Shown here piece by piece: positions 24,360-37,384 of a stretch of DNA of 64,000 bases (positions are counted from its first letter, which is position 1; the number at the start of each line of letters is the position of its first letter). The translations under genes and the position numbers were made by a program. The notes under the pieces are model-generated. The model was given only the letters and a program-made list of their open reading frames with translations. It searched no databases and was not told the DNA's origin. The DNA is from Ctenosaura bakeri. Its lineage: Eukaryota; Chordata; Lepidosauria; Squamata; Iguanidae. The stretch is taken from NCBI GenBank assembly GCA_948474755.1, contig CAOLHI010000734.1:992001-1056000 (forward strand), given 5' to 3'.

Positions 24360-27235
24360 TTATAGAATCATAGAATCATAGAAATGTAGATTTGGGAAAG
24401 AGACCACACGGGCCATCCAGTCCAACTCCCTGTCATGCAGGAACACCCTCAAAAATTTTCCCAACAGATGGCCATCAAGCCTCTGCTTAAAAACCTCCAA
24501 GGTAGGAGACTCCACTACTCTCCGAGGCAGCAGATTCCACTGCCGGACAGCCCTGACTGTCAGGAAGTTCTTCCTGAGGTTCAGGGGGAAACCCCTTTTC
24601 CCGGGAGCTTGAATCCATTGCTCCTTGTCCTGGTTTCTGGAGCAGCAGAAAACAAGCCCCCCCCCTTTCCCCTACGTGGCATCCCTTCAAATATTTAAAC
24701 ATGGCTATCATGTCCCCCCCTTAACCTCCTTTTCTGCAGACTAAACATACCCAGCTCTCTCAGTTATCCCAAGGGGGTGTTTTTAGGCCTCTCACCATTT
24801 TGGTCACCCTCCTCTTACTTGCTCCAGCTTGTCAATATCCTTCTTAATTGGGGTGCCCAGAACTGGACACAGTATTCAAGATGGGGTCTAACCAAAGCAG
24901 AGTAGAGTGGTACCAGTACCTCCCCAAACAAAGACACCATACTCCTGTTGATGCAGCCGAGAATTGCATTGGCTTTCTTGGCTGCCGCATCACACTGCTG
25001 ACTCATGTTCAGCTTGTGGTCTATGAAGACTCCTAAAACCCCCTTTTCACACGTAGGGACCCAGCCACGTGTCCCCCTCCTTATTTCTGTATTCCTTTTT
25101 TCTGCCTAAGTGTAGGACCTTACATTTCTCTCTGTTGAATTTCATTTTTTTTGCCCTGGCCCAGCTCTCCAATCTATCCAGGTCATTTTGAATTTTGATC
25201 CTGCCCTTTGGGCATATTAGCAACCCCCCCCCAAGGTGTCATCTGCAAATTTGATGAGCATGCCCTCTATTCCTTCATCTAAGTCATTGATAAAAATATT
25301 GAACAGCACTGGGCCCAGGACAGAACCTTGTGGCACCCCATTTGTCATTTCTCCCCAGGATAAAAAAACAGCCATCCGTGATCACCCGTTGGGTTCGGTC
25401 GGTTAACCAATTACATATCCAATTAACAGTAGCCCTGTCTAGCCCACATTTTACTAGCTTCGATGCAAGAATGTCATGGGGAACTTTGTCAAAGGCCTTA
25501 CTGAAATCGAGATATGCTACATCCACAGCATTCCCTTCATCTATCAAGCTAGAAAACTCTATCATAAAAAGAGATCAGATTAGTCTGGCATGACTTATTT
25601 TTGAGAAATCCATGTTGACTTCTCGTGATTATTGCGTTGTTTTCTAAATGATTAAAAAAGAACGTTTAATATCTGCTCCAGGATCTTTCCGGGAAACCGA
25701 TGTCAGGCTGACTGGGCGATAATTATTTGGGTCCTCTTTTTTTCCCCTTCTTGAAGATGGGGATAACATTTGCTCTCTTCCAATCTGCTGGAACTTCTCC
25801 TGTCCTCCAAGATTTCCCAAAAAATTATAGCAAGCGGTTCCGAAATGACCTCTCCCCACCTTTTAATATCCTAGGAGGGAATTTCCATCTGGCCCTGGAG
25901 ACTTGAATTCATCCAATGCGGCCAGGTATTCCTGTACCACCTCTCTACTTATTAAGTGCCTCATTTCCTCTGCTTCCTCCCCTGCTCCCCTACCGCCAGG
26001 TTGAGTGCTTGTATCCTTCGGGGAAAATACGGAGGCAAAGAAGGTTTTAAAAGTAGCTTCCTTTTTTCCCCCCCTGTGAGTAATTCGCCATCTTCTTTTG
26101 CGTAGCGACCCTACTGTCTCCTTCTTTTTCCTTTTGCTGCGGACATTTTAAAAAAACCCCTTTTTTTATTGTTTTTAATGTCTCTGGCCAGCCTAAGTTC
26201 GTTCTGTGCTTTACCCTTTTTGGACCTCCTCCCTACATCTCCTGGCTACTTGTTTTAAAATTTTCTTTGGGGTTTCCCCCTTTCCCTTTCCTATACGTTT
26301 TTCCCTTTTAAATTTTAGCTCAGCTGAAGTTTTTAGCTAACCTTTCCCTGGTTTCTTCAGATGCCTTCCATTTTCCTCCTTATTGGCACAGTTTTAAAAC
26401 TGTGGTTTTTTCTCCTTTTTAAGGAACTCCCATGCCTCCTGAACTCCTTTCCCTTTCACTATTCCTGACCACGGAAATTTAGCCAGCAGCTCCCTAAGTT
26501 TAAAAAAGTCCCTTTTTTTAAAAACTAAGACGAGTGTCTGGTCCCCATCCTTTTCCTTCCCACTGAATGCTAAATTCCAACAGGGCATGGTCACTCCCCC
26601 CTAAAAATCCAACCACTTCTACCTCATTCACAAGGTCATCCCTGTTGGTCAAGACCAGATCTAGAATATTTGATCCCCTTGTGGCCTCTTCCACCTTCGG
26701 ACCATAAGTTGTCTGCAAGACAAGCAAGAAAATTGCTGGACCTTGCTGTCTTGGCAGAGTTTGACTGCCAGCATATATCTGGGAATTGAAATCTCCTATT
26801 ATTACTGTATCTCTCCCTCTTTTAATGTTCAGTCATTTGGTTGAGGAAGGCGTCATCCAAGTCCCAGCCTGGGTTGGAGGTCTGTAGTAAACCCCCACCA
26901 GAATATCCCTATTGTTTCTCGCTGCCTTAATTCTTACCCAAATGCTCTCTACCTGGCTTTCTGGGTTTAAGCCCAGGATCTCTTCACAGGTGAAAACATC
27001 CTTGACATACAAGGCTACCCCCCCTCCCTTTTTGGTCTATTTTTACAAAATAGGCTATACCCCTCTATTCCTATATTCCAATCATGAGACTCATCCCACC
27101 AGGTCTCAGTGATGCCTATCAAATCGTATTTATTTTCTTGTACTAGGAGTACAAGCTCATCCTGCTTGTTTCCCATACTCCTTGCATTAGTGAGAACCAA
27201 GTCCCCAGGCCCTTCCTGCAAGTCCTGCTATTGTT
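24360..27235 (-). mobile_element. CR1 LINE, 5'-truncated, antisense to BRF1
   Basis: Read on the minus strand, the copy runs from an endonuclease segment (TNARSMGNKQDELVLLVQ, ITETWWDESHDWN, about 27221-27015), through LDLVLTNRDDLV (about 26650) and NNYRPVSLTSV (about 25700), to the RT blocks DVAYLDFSKAFDKVPHDILA (about 25490-25550). Next come KFADDT (25235-25250), [19 protein letters not shown] (about 24950) and [16 protein letters not shown] (about 24850). It finishes with the 3' CR1 tail of repeated ATTCTATGATT units near 24366-24390. It lacks the gag-like ORF1 and the start of the endonuclease. Several frameshifts and stops make it inactive. CR1 is an abundant amniote non-LTR retrotransposon. 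Confidence 0.9.
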
Positions 27236-30079
27236 TCTACTCCCCCACCCGCTTGAAACATGGGGACAGCAAAAATCAGAGCCTACATTTTCTTGTCATA
27301 AACCACAAGTATTTTTTCTGCATAGAATATAGGAACATAGTGGTACCTGTGAAGTATGTCCTTTCCATACCTGTATTCAAGTGCCGGCATGTCTTTTATT
27401 CATAAGTGCCAATTTAAACATGTGTACACTAAAGCCACACATACTTTTGGTCTGCATTTTTAAAGATAATAGGACAAAAATTACTTCAGATATTTTTTTT
27501 AAGGGGTGAAGGAATCCACATGTACGGGATCCCTTCATGCACTCCGCATATGGAATGGAAGAAGTGTGGAATTCTGTTTCTTAGGAATGTTATGTGAATT
27601 CTGCAATTTGTCATGGGCCTTGTATCAAACAGAGCAAGAGAAAAAGCATTAAAGGGGAAAAGCATGCAGAGTCGGTGGTTAGCGGATATGTGTCAGTCAA
27701 GATTTAATCAGCTGTCAAGCAATGACTGACTTAGGAATCTGGGATGTTCCCAAAAAGGAAAAAGTGTTTGTTATGAATGGAAGTGCAAGGTTTAAATTTT
27801 GGTATCTGGTACAATTCCCACGGGGAGATGACCAAGAATTGCTTGCTAAATTAAGAGTGCCCTAAAATACATATTCAAATCATTTCAATGTGGTATCATT
27901 GGTTGAATCACAAGCATCTTGCCAATATACCAGGCAAAAGTCCAGTTGAGATACCTTGCTAATTTTTCCATAAGTTTATTGGCAGTCTCTCTTTTTTTCT
28001 TCCATGGAGAAAAGTGCCATTCTTTTCCCCTTTTAGAATTTTTTTCTATTAAGTCTAACAATTCAGCAAAGCCATTTACTACAAAGACACTAAGAATTGG
28101 TTGGTAAATTTCAGTCTTTCATTTTTACACTTGCTTAAGCGATAGTTCATTTTCACTTGAGGGTTACAAGCACGAATTCAGTACAAAACCTTCCCAAAAA
28201 AGAACTCAACAGGTTTTATGTTTCTTTCTTGTGTCCTTAGATGAGCATTGATTAAAAGAGAGAATTTGGGTCCCCAAAAATTTCTTTGCATAGCCTGTGA
28301 CACTATAAGAGGATTATACTTTTGTTGTCTAATTCTGGGGGATTATTTTGGTTTTTCTACATTCAGAAGGCAGTTGTCTTCTGAATTCAGAGTTTCAGAG
28401 CATCTTTGAATCAGTATTAAGTCATACTTCATACCGGCTGAATCCATGAGTGAAAACTGGTTTATTGACTAGTGGATTCCTCCTCATTGTTATTATGAGT
28501 GTGCATGTTGATGCAAAAGTTGTATTGTCAGGAACCCTGGCATTTACCAGGAAATTAGGTATGATCATTTCTACTTCCACTGTTCAGAATTACTTATTGT
28601 GGTATTCTTTCTCTGGGGGGGAGGTAGCTGGTGTCTACGCCTCACTGTAATCCTTTATAACTGATGTCTCGTTTTGTACTACTCATTAGGATAATTGGAG
28701 TAGTCCGTCTTCTTGGGTTGTCATTCTGTGTTGTCCATCAGGAGAAAAAGAGGGTGTTCTTAGTGATTCTTTTCACACATCTAGGCTGTAGAACCCCTCT
28801 CAAGGTAGACTTATTTGGTTTCTTACCGTCTGTGTATCTGCCCGTGTGGTACTACCAAAACAAGAATAACAAGGCTGCCAGCCAACCCCTTTTTGCCTGC
28901 CCTGACCAAATAGAAACCAGTTTCTGGTGCAGGACTGAATTTTTTTGTAGGTCAATTCTGTGCTTTTTCATACTCATTTCCAGGCCTTCCCTCACCTGGC
29001 ATCACATCAGTAACTGTGAATTTTAGTCTGAAAAGTTGTGTGTAAATAAATAAAACAGATCAGGAAATGAAAGCGTGAGGGTTTCCTCTCTTGCTAGGAA
29101 GGAACATCTAGGCCTAAAAAAAAAAAATATGTAATCTTTTTTTTCTTTTCCCTTGTCTGGTTGACTGGCATCCTTGATTCATAGGCCTGGAGTTGTTCTT
29201 GGAAATTAGTTTTGGCACATAATAGCTGTAGGAAAGCAGTCAGGAAATGAAAAGGGGGATGTCACACTGGAAAATAACCTGTAGGGGTCAGAGTGAAGAA
29301 GCTGTGATATGCTTGAAGAAAAACTTGTGCTTGCTACTATTGTAGACTCCAATTTCCAAATATCCTGATTTGGAAGCATAGTTCTACTTTAAACTTCTGT
29401 TGTTCAATTTTTTTCAGCTGCTTTTAAATGCCACAGCTTCTCTTTTCCCCCTCCCACTTCTTCCGTTTGTCTTCAGCTTGTCAGTTATTGCATTCAGTTC
29501 AAATAACAAAAATAGTTTGTACTCAGCTTCTCTGGGGGGGAAAGAAGAGGGGAAAAATCTTGTCCTTCCCTGTAAAAGAAAAACAAACTGCTGTAGTCTC
29601 TCCAGCTTTTGTATTCTTCTTCTTTAGTAACTTTTGCCATCTTATCCACACTATGAAGTTGCTTGGCCATGTAAGATCTTGTTTTCATCTGTGAAATGTT
29701 GGAGGGTATGAGACTCACTCCCTATGGCAGAAGAGGTTCATCTCTTAGGCAAAAGTGTGGCCATCTGGGGCAACAGGTTATCATTTTTCCAGTATAGAGA
29801 GCTAATGTAATGCAGATGCTTGTGAGAGTTGTGAGCCGGGATGTCCTGTGTTCTTCCTCTGGAACTTACCAGATGAAGGTTGTAAAACCACAGTTCTTTC
29901 AGCCCTAGCTCCTTGCCAACAGCAGTATGCCGGTAATAGTATTGGCTGGCTTTATATGATTACTGCAAAAGTGCATTAAGTGCTTGAACATTTGAAATGT
30001 AGTATAAAAATTCAATATTATTTAGTGCTTAGCACTCCTTGCACTTGAAACAGGAGAGCAGAATGCTTAGTGTAATGGC

Positions 30080-30540
30080 ATAAGAAAAGCCATGCTAGAG
30101 TAGACCACATTTAATCAAGTGTTCTATTCCCACAGTGTCCAACAAGATGCTTCAATGGGAAGTCCACTATTAGGACATGAATGCTATAGCCCCCTCCTGC
30201 TCAAATACACATAGGCTTACCACTGATACTAGTATGTAGTTATCCTGATTCATAGCCATTGATAAAACTGTATTCTCCTTGACTTTGTATAAACTCCCTT
30301 TTAAAGCCATCCAAGTTGTCAGTAGTGAATTCTACAGTGTGTTACATCTGTTAAGTTATATCTATACTCCTTTTATGAGTCCTGAATCTTTCACCATTCA
30401 AATTTAGCAGATATCCTTCCTTAGATTATACCAATATGAGAGAGGGACCTCACTGTATCTACTCTCTTTATACCATGTATAGTTTATATGTCTCTGCCAT
30501 ATTCCCAACCCTCCACTGCCCTTTTTTCTATACTGAAATG
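30080..30540 (+). repeat. Interspersed repeat, reptilian LINE/SINE-type, unclassified
   Basis: ATAAGAAAAGCCATGCTAGA..GTCCAACAAGATGCTTC..GGGAAGTCCA, then TTTTAAAGCCATCCAAGTTG and GAATTCTACAG, follow the consensus of a common reptilian interspersed repeat. I recognise the family from its phrases but cannot name it. No coding potential. Confidence 0.5.
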
Positions 30541-31165
30541 TGGAAACATATAACCTGTCATCATAAGGAAGATGTGGTGTAGAAAAGAGACAGAGTTCAG
30601 TTCTTTGCTACTCTATCATAAGGAAGTTCATAAAACTTCTTGATTATTCTGGTTGCCCTTTTCTTCTCCTTGTAGGACTAGAATAGTTTAAAAAAAAACC
30701 TCAGCAAAATAAATAACATTGTTATACCAGTATTGATCATTGCTTGTACTGTAATAATTTGCTAATGGTGGATAATATTGCTACAGATATGCTATTTATT
30801 TTGAGTAGTTGGATAAGTCCTTTTCTTTGGAACAGGGCTTGGTGAACAGGACTTGGTGACTTAACATTGGTTAAACTTTTCAATATGAGGGTATCATTTA
30901 TGATTAAACAATATAAGTGATTTTTTTTTTTAGATGAATGTAAAACTTGTTTCTGCATTTTAATAGGACACTGTGTTAGAGAAGATTTTTGGTCACTGAC
31001 TTGGTATGAAGAGGAGTCCTTTGAATTATTTAAATTGGTTTTGGCTGAGTTATTTGCATAATTTTGTTATAAGAGAGGAAGTAGTTTTAAATTTCTTTTG
31101 GTGTGTCTGCTATGAGAAATCATACATAGAAATGTGTACATTAATTTGTGTATGTATGCTTTTAG

Positions 31166-31292
31166 ACTTACAGAGTTTGAAGATACACCTGCAAGTCAGC
31201 TAACAATAGATGAGTTCATGACAATTGATTTGGAAGAGGAATGTGATCCTCCTTCATTTACAGCTGGTCAACGAAAAATAAAGATTCAGCAG
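31166..31292 (+). CDS. BRF1: BRF1 coding exon, end of cyclin core
   Basis: The 127-nt exon follows TATGCTTTTAG and precedes GTGAAT. It completes the split Arg codon and encodes [20 protein letters not shown], then [20 protein letters not shown] and QQ, matching human BRF1 about residues 264-306. These residues close the second cyclin repeat and lead into a charged linker. It ends in phase 0. No disruption is seen. A + strand frame reads past the donor into intron and is not the real end. Confidence 0.96.
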
Positions 31293-32839
31293 GTGAATTC
31301 TTTCAGCTCTTCATATGCATAATTTCTTTTATTCCTTTTATAGTTGGAAGGGAAATTCTCTTGCTGTGCTATCTGTATAGTGGATTCTGCTTTCTTCTCC
31401 CATCTGGAAAATGAAAATTTTGAACAAATAAGTGCTTCAGCAACATTTTGAACAAAGACTATTTTACACCAGCAAAATGACACAACAGTGGGGTCAGCTC
31501 CAACACTGAAAAATGTGCTTTAAAAAGCAGGAATTAATTTTGGGATTTGTTGAATTCCATCCATAGCCATTTGGATCATGACAAAACATAGTAATTTACA
31601 TAATAGCTTTCAAAAATGTTTTTTTAATTCTCATAAAAGTCTGAATTGTGAGGTTTCTTGTGGGAGTAGTGTTCCAAAACACCACTACCACCACCACCAC
31701 CATCAAAAGGTGATGCTCCTGCACCTGTTTAGATTTGACTTCCCTGGAATGTAAGGCAAGGCACTGCATGCTGTTCTTAATATTGGTGAAATGTCCTGTA
31801 TGGTCCTCAGCCCCAGCTGCTGATCATTCTAATGCTAGCTAATTTCTGGAGGGCAGAAATGACAGTGGATGGTGTGGCATGACAGTATAATATCTGAGGT
31901 TCTCCATGGTTTATTCTGTGTATCCTTTTCCTTGCGAGAACCAAAAGTGGCAGCACTGCTAGTTAGTTCTATTTCTTCTTATTCTTGTGATGGCTTGTAG
32001 TTCATTCATATAATATCTTGTCTTCTGCTTCAACAGGTGATCTCATAGAGCATGAGCATGTGTTTTTTGTCTACATGTTTTTGGGCCACCTAGTTGCTGA
32101 TTTGTACCCTGAAAATGATCACGTTAGAATGGGTTTTACAGACCAGGTTGAGCAGCTGTTGTAGCAAGCATGATTTCTTTTTGGGGGGTGGGGGGGTCGG
32201 ATCCTAAGTCAAGGATCCACATGCAAGACTGAAATTGTAAGAATGCAACATCACGTTCTAAAGTGGAATCACATCCCAAATTCTAGGTGATCATTGCATT
32301 TTTGTTGGAAACCACTCAGCTTCCTTGTTGTCCTCTAACTAGATGTCATCTTGGAGACTGAGATACAGGTCAGGTGTGTTTAACAGATGCCTGTAACAGG
32401 GGGTGAAAATTTGAATGCACTGATCTAAAGAAGAATCCAGGTTCCTAGGAAATAGTCTCAAATCTTATAATTTCTTTGGATTTGTTGAGTTTGGCCCAGA
32501 AAGGTAGACTTAGCTGGGCTGATCAGGTTTCTTTTGTTTGCGTTAGTCATGTATCTTAATAGGGCTGCTATTCCTCATGTGTAAATATGCCACAAGAAGA
32601 GTTATTATTTCTCAGAAGTAGTTTTGCTGATAGGTCTAATTTTCATTCTGGGGAGCTGATGAATGATCATACTGGTGATACAACACTGATATTACTCAGA
32701 GGGCTAATTCACTTCCTCTCCCCAATAGACTGACTCTGGACTACAGTAAGCAGTGATTAGACTCAGTCAGTATAAGGCCGCTTGTTTTATTTCCACGATG
32801 TTCCTATGATACCTATCAACTCTATGCTGGATGATGATA

Positions 32840-33310
32840 CTACTCTTTATTATTAATATTGAACCGTCAGTGTGCACAGTACTTTAAATTATGTAAGAGC
32901 AAGCACAGACAAGCCCATGCCCTAAGGAGCTTACAGAAGAGAGAAGGAAGAGTGGCAAAGATAACAAGGGATAAATATGAGTAAAAGGACATGTCAGAGA
33001 CTTCACAGGAACAGAAGATTTTGAGGAAGAGTTAGAAGTAAATGTGAAATGGCACCAGGTAAGCTTTCTAGAAGGGAATTCCAGATGTATTGGGCAGTAA
33101 GGGGAAATGGTTGAAGACATTTTAAAGCAGGCCTCCTCTCAAGGTCTCTTTAGAGGAATGAAGAAGTGGTAGAGTTGAAGGAGTGAAGGTTATTGTGGGA
33201 AGCCAGAGTAGAAATGTGGGGATGAGTCCTTGGAAGGCTTTAAAGGATGTGCTGTTTAGGGAATAGGTCGATAAGTCAGGTTTAAGGATGTGAAATCACA
33301 TGATAGGAGA
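32840..33310 (+). repeat. Interspersed repeat, unclassified LINE-related
   Basis: Phrases such as CCCATGCCCTAAGGAGCTTACA, shortened here to CCCTAAGGAGCTTACA, together with AAGGGAATTCCAGATG and GGGCAGTAAGGGGAAATGG, are typical of decayed LINE-3'-derived repeats in reptiles. No ORF. Boundaries are estimates. Confidence 0.35.
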
Positions 33311-34324
33311 GAGGATCAGCAATTGGTTTTGACAGTGACATTTTGGATAGAGACGAGAAGATGAAGGTATGGGAAGGAAATGCTCAGAGACAGGAAGGTT
33401 GGAGAAGTCAGTATTTGCACTGTATTGGTTCTTGCTCCTGCTTTGAAGATTGTGTTGGGCCTGAGGATTTGCAAAGCTGCCACAGTTGCTCTCTGCATTG
33501 TCCCTGGCAGGCTACCTGCTGTGCACCAGTTCTTCCCATCAGCACACACCTCACCTCACTGTGCCGTGACAAATGTATTCTGACTTACAAGGTTTGGAAT
33601 CTTTCATATGATACGGCTAAGCTTATTTTGTTGCATGTAAATTCCTTCTCTTCTGTATGCCACTTTCATTTTTCCACTCCAATTAACAAAGGCCACAGCT
33701 GGAAAGGTATTTGCTTGTTAATTGGATCCACCCCCCTCCCCAGCTTTTCAGATTCTGCTCTCACAAGAGATACCCAGGACTAGGTGGAAAAAAAACAGGC
33801 TTACATAGAATTCTGTAGTTTAAGGGGTCCAATTTAAAATAAGCACTGCTGTTAATTATGATCAAATTGTGTTGGACTTGCTCCAAAATGTTGCGTGCCA
33901 AGACATGCAGAGTGTCACTAGAGTTAGTTTCCGAGCTGATAGATACTCCTGAATAAATACTGATTTATATGGACACATGCTTATCATTGTGGTGTTTTTT
34001 TTAAATAAGAGCTTTGATGTTCTGTTTAAATCTCCTCCATAACTTTTTGTAGAGATATTTGAGGTTATTTCCCCAAATATATACCCAAATTTATCCTATA
34101 CTTTGGGTGCATAAAAGTCTTTGTCCCTGCTGGGTGTTAATGTCTCTATCAGAAAGTACATGTCTACTTGCTGCCTTCTGCTGCTTTGCCAACTCTCTTA
34201 TACGGACAATGGTTATGACTGATCTAAAAGGTTCTTTTTGAAATGGGTGGCAAATACGTGGCTTGAAGATTTACTGTAGTGATACATGCCAGGATAAAAC
34301 TAAAAAAAACAAACAACAAAAAAC

Positions 34325-34440
34325 CCTCTATATTTGTTTATTTATTGAATTTATATGCCACCTTTTCTACCAAGGTGGGACACAGTGTGGCTTCCAAATG
34401 GTTAAAAAACATTAAAAGCATGTAAACAATTAAAACGCAT
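34325..34440 (+). repeat. Short interspersed repeat fragment, unclassified
   Basis: TTTATTTATTGAATTTATATGCC, ACCAAGGTGGGACACAG and CATTAAAAGCATGTAAAC is a recurring reptilian repeat signature. A related copy probably lies at 49240-49530. Confidence 0.4.
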
Positions 34441-35010
34441 ACTTCACACACACACACTTTTGTAGCAGCAGCTTTAAGACTAACTGGTTTTTATTTCAGT
34501 GTGAATTTTCATGGATATAAACTTACTTCTTCAGATGCAGTTTAGAGTGATATTAAAACCTCAGGTTAAAAAGCATATTTATACAGTTGTGGGAATGGGG
34601 CAGAAGATAATAGGATCCAGAAAGATGCAAATCATGCCCCTTGCCCTAAATTTTCCAAAGGCTGGGTGAGGTGTTAACAGGACTTGCAGATCTTTACAGT
34701 GGTCAGTTAGTGTGGGTGTGTGAAAGCAATAAATCTGCTTACCAAAAGTCAGTTTCCTTGGGTTCATCTTGCTCTCTAAGAATATTCTCTTTTTGTATGT
34801 GCACTAGCAAGGACTCTTAATATATATGTATACTCCATGAAGCCATTTTTATTTATATCTCTGTTAATGGACTGAAATTTGAGAATATAATTCAGTTCAG
34901 CAGTTTCTCTTTCTAGTCTTCTTTTGCAATTCCTTGTTCAAAGACTGGGACCTGTAAATCCCTCACTGTATGTCCAAGAAGGTTGAAATGTTCTGCAACT
35001 GGTTTTAGAG

Positions 35011-35624
35011 TACAGTGGCCTCTCCACTTTTACGAGGGTTCGGGCCATACAACCCTCACAAAAGTGGAAATACTGAGAATAACTACCCCTGTACTCCCCC
35101 TCTCATTCCCTTCTGTGTCCCTCTCCATTCCCTTGCCTTTTGTCCAGATACATGTGCCTGCCTGCTCCATGCCTGGGCAAAAAGCAGAGGAATGGGGGGA
35201 AGTCAGGCATGCTCCTTCATTTTCCATATGTGGTGTTCCCCTCCTATTCCCTTACCTTTTGCTCAAGCATGGAGAAGGACGGCATACATGTCTGGGCAAA
35301 AGGCAAGGGAATGAGGGGGAAGGCACGTGTGCACCTTCCTTCTCCATGCATGGTACTCCCCACGCCTAATCTCTTGCCTTTTGCCTAGCGATGGAGAAGG
35401 AAGGTACATGTGCCTGGGCAAAAGGCAAGGGAACGGGAAGGAAGTGTGTATGCCTTTCCTCCCTGTTCCCTGCCTTTTGCCTTGGGACAGAGAGAAGTCA
35501 AGCACATGCACCCAAGCAAAAGGCAAAGGAATGGGAGGAGGAGAATGCAGGGAGAGGCACCCACACGCCTCACAACTAATCAAATTTGTGAAGGTCAAAC
35601 TCATGACTGTGGAAGGAGGACCGT
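35011..35624. mobile_element. Tigger/pogo-like MITE with palindromic subrepeats, copy 1
   Basis: Starts TACAGTGGCCTCTCCACTTT and ends with GTGAAGGTCAAACTCATGA and GGAAGGAGGACCGT, imperfect inverted ends of the CAGTxGxCCCTCC type seen in Tigger/pogo-related MITEs, which insert at TA. Between them, roughly every 100-130 bp (about 35126, 35236, 35368, 35464), comes a unit whose left arm reads CATTCCCTTGCCTTTTG and whose right arm reads CAAAAGGCAAGGGAATG. Each unit is thus itself a palindrome. A second copy with the same ends is at 60180-61072. No transposase is encoded. Confidence 0.65.
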
Positions 35625-35702
35625 CTTGCCATTTCTAATGCCAGATTTGTGTCCATATATCTTTTTGCATAGAGCCTGTCCTGTATGTCTAGTGTTGCCC
35701 TG

Positions 35703-35857
35703 TGTTGGCATAGGTTGGCATATATCACATTGGAGGAAGAACAAGTAAATGATCCTCTGATGTGCAACATTACAGGGACCAATAACATCGCCTACAACGT
35801 CATTGGTGCATTTACTTGCTCTTCCTGCGATGTAATACGTGCCATCCTATGCTAACA
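35703..35857. mobile_element. Palindromic MITE (155-bp hairpin)
   Basis: TGTTGGCATAGGTTGGCATA at the left pairs with GCCATCCTATGCTAACA at the right, and AGGAAGAACAAGTAAATG pairs with CATTTACTTGCTCTTCCT. The arms are about 50 nt with scattered mismatches. The centre (CCAATAAC..GTCATTGG) is again partly palindromic. The structure fits a foldback MITE. No family assigned. Confidence 0.6.
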
Positions 35858-36036
35858 GTTTGCCTCTGTACTCTACATCATAACACCCCATAATTTCCCC
35901 AAAGCTCCGCAAACCTTCCCCTAATTTTTTTAAAATTTGGTGCCATTTTGTGCCAATTGTTGTCCCCAGATCACACACACCCTGCATAAAAACATAGCCC
36001 CCTTCCCAAGTACCTCCTTTTTCTTCTACTGCTACT

Positions 36037-36183
36037 CTCAAAATGGCAACAGGAAGAGAAGTATATTCATTCCTGTTGTTATTTTGAGAAGGTTTGCAGA
36101 GAAATATGTCTATTTCCTCCTTTAGTACCTGTCAAAATGGTGACAGGAACTGAAGGGACATCTTATCCTGTCTCCATTTTGAG
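36037..36183. repeat. Two tandem short hairpins
   Basis: CTCAAAATGGCAACAGGAA pairs with TTCCTGTTGTTATTTTGAG (36037-36088). About 95 bp on, CAAAATGGTGACAGGA pairs with TCCTGTCTCCATTTTG (36133-36183). The arms of the two hairpins are also similar to one another, so this is a tandem duplication of an inverted repeat. Confidence 0.6.
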
Positions 36184-37384
36184 AGTGGGTGCAGAGGAAA
36201 ATGTAGACTTTTGGGCTTGGGGAGATGTAGATGACAAGGATCAGTCTCTGACTCTCCCCACCCTAATGTGGAAGGTCTTGGTTTCATTGCTGAAATTACC
36301 AGTTAAAAGGATCAGATACCAGGTGATGAGAATGACTGTCTAAGACTCTTGGGATCTGTTGCTCATCAGTTAGAACTTGGAAAAGATACTGTTTTGGACT
36401 ACAGTTCCCAGAATCCTTAATATATTTGTTATGTATGATATATTTATTATATATGATAAATTAATTAATATATAGACAGTTCAAGGTTCTATCCTTTGAA
36501 CTTCCAGTCAAAAATCTCGAGGAGTAGATACCTGTTTGGGACCCTGGAGAGAAGCAGCTGTTCAAAATGGACTACTGCACCAGATAGACGGATGGCCCAA
36601 CTCAACTTCAATGCAACAATATTGCAGAGCTGAAGAAGAAGAAAAAATAAAAAGCACTGCTATGAAATGATGGGAACACTGAAAACATCTTATAAAGAAA
36701 GAGTTCAGAGCTTTTGGTTTAAAAAATGGCAGATTTAAGGGAGGCATAAAGGTTTAATACATTTACAAATTGCAAGTGGATAGGGGAGGATTATTTGCTT
36801 TCAAAATACCAGGATTCAGAGTCATTCCGTTAAATCAATTGCCTACCCTTTTCGTGCTGCATCCAATAGAGGTTCATGTTTATGGAGAGAGAACTTTCCC
36901 ATTAAACAGTCATGGCAGGAGACACTGCCTGATACTTGTATTTTGCACTGCACTTCTGCAGCAGAAAATAACTCCCAGTTCTAGAGACCAAATTGGAAGT
37001 CTCATTAAATATCAAATCGTATGAATGCCACAAATTAAGCATAGTCTTTTGGTAAACAGCTAGTTTGTGATGACTATTAAATACTGCTGTCCCTGTGACA
37101 TTTATAGCTGGCAAAGATAGTAAATTGCAAGGCTAGTCAGTTGCAGTTTCCCAGTTGGAACATTGAAGCTGTTATATTTTCATCATGCAAAAGGTGTGCT
37201 TGCTCCCCCACATTTCACTAGGAGATTTACTTTTGAAAATACAATGTTTGGAAAGCATTAGGAAGATCTATTCCAGAGAGTTACGAAGAATTTTGTACTC
37301 ATGGGAATCTTCCTTCTACTGTTTTGGGTTATTTGTCCGTCTAGACCCATACTTGTTTCATTCATTTGACCTAGTCTCACATCG

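Larger units (their letters stand above)
7324..31165 (+). other. BRF1 intron, 23.8 kb, transposon-rich
   Basis: This intron carries a SINE, an L2-like fragment, a nested pair of DIRS elements, a long antisense CR1 and smaller repeats, each listed separately. The remaining pieces (7800-9100, 9141-10159, 10441-11093, 22426-23220, 23416-24359, 27236-30079 and 30541-31165) contain no gene or element I can classify. They are AT-rich with short homopolymer runs. Confidence 0.7.

Noticed and set aside
28450..29026. Two consecutive plus-strand frames with hydrophobic runs
   Set aside because: No splice-consistent homology or domain; composition matches AT-rich intron.
34983..35638. Overlapping 100-130-codon frames on both strands
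   Set aside because: Same cause: tandem palindromic repeat array in MITE copy 1.
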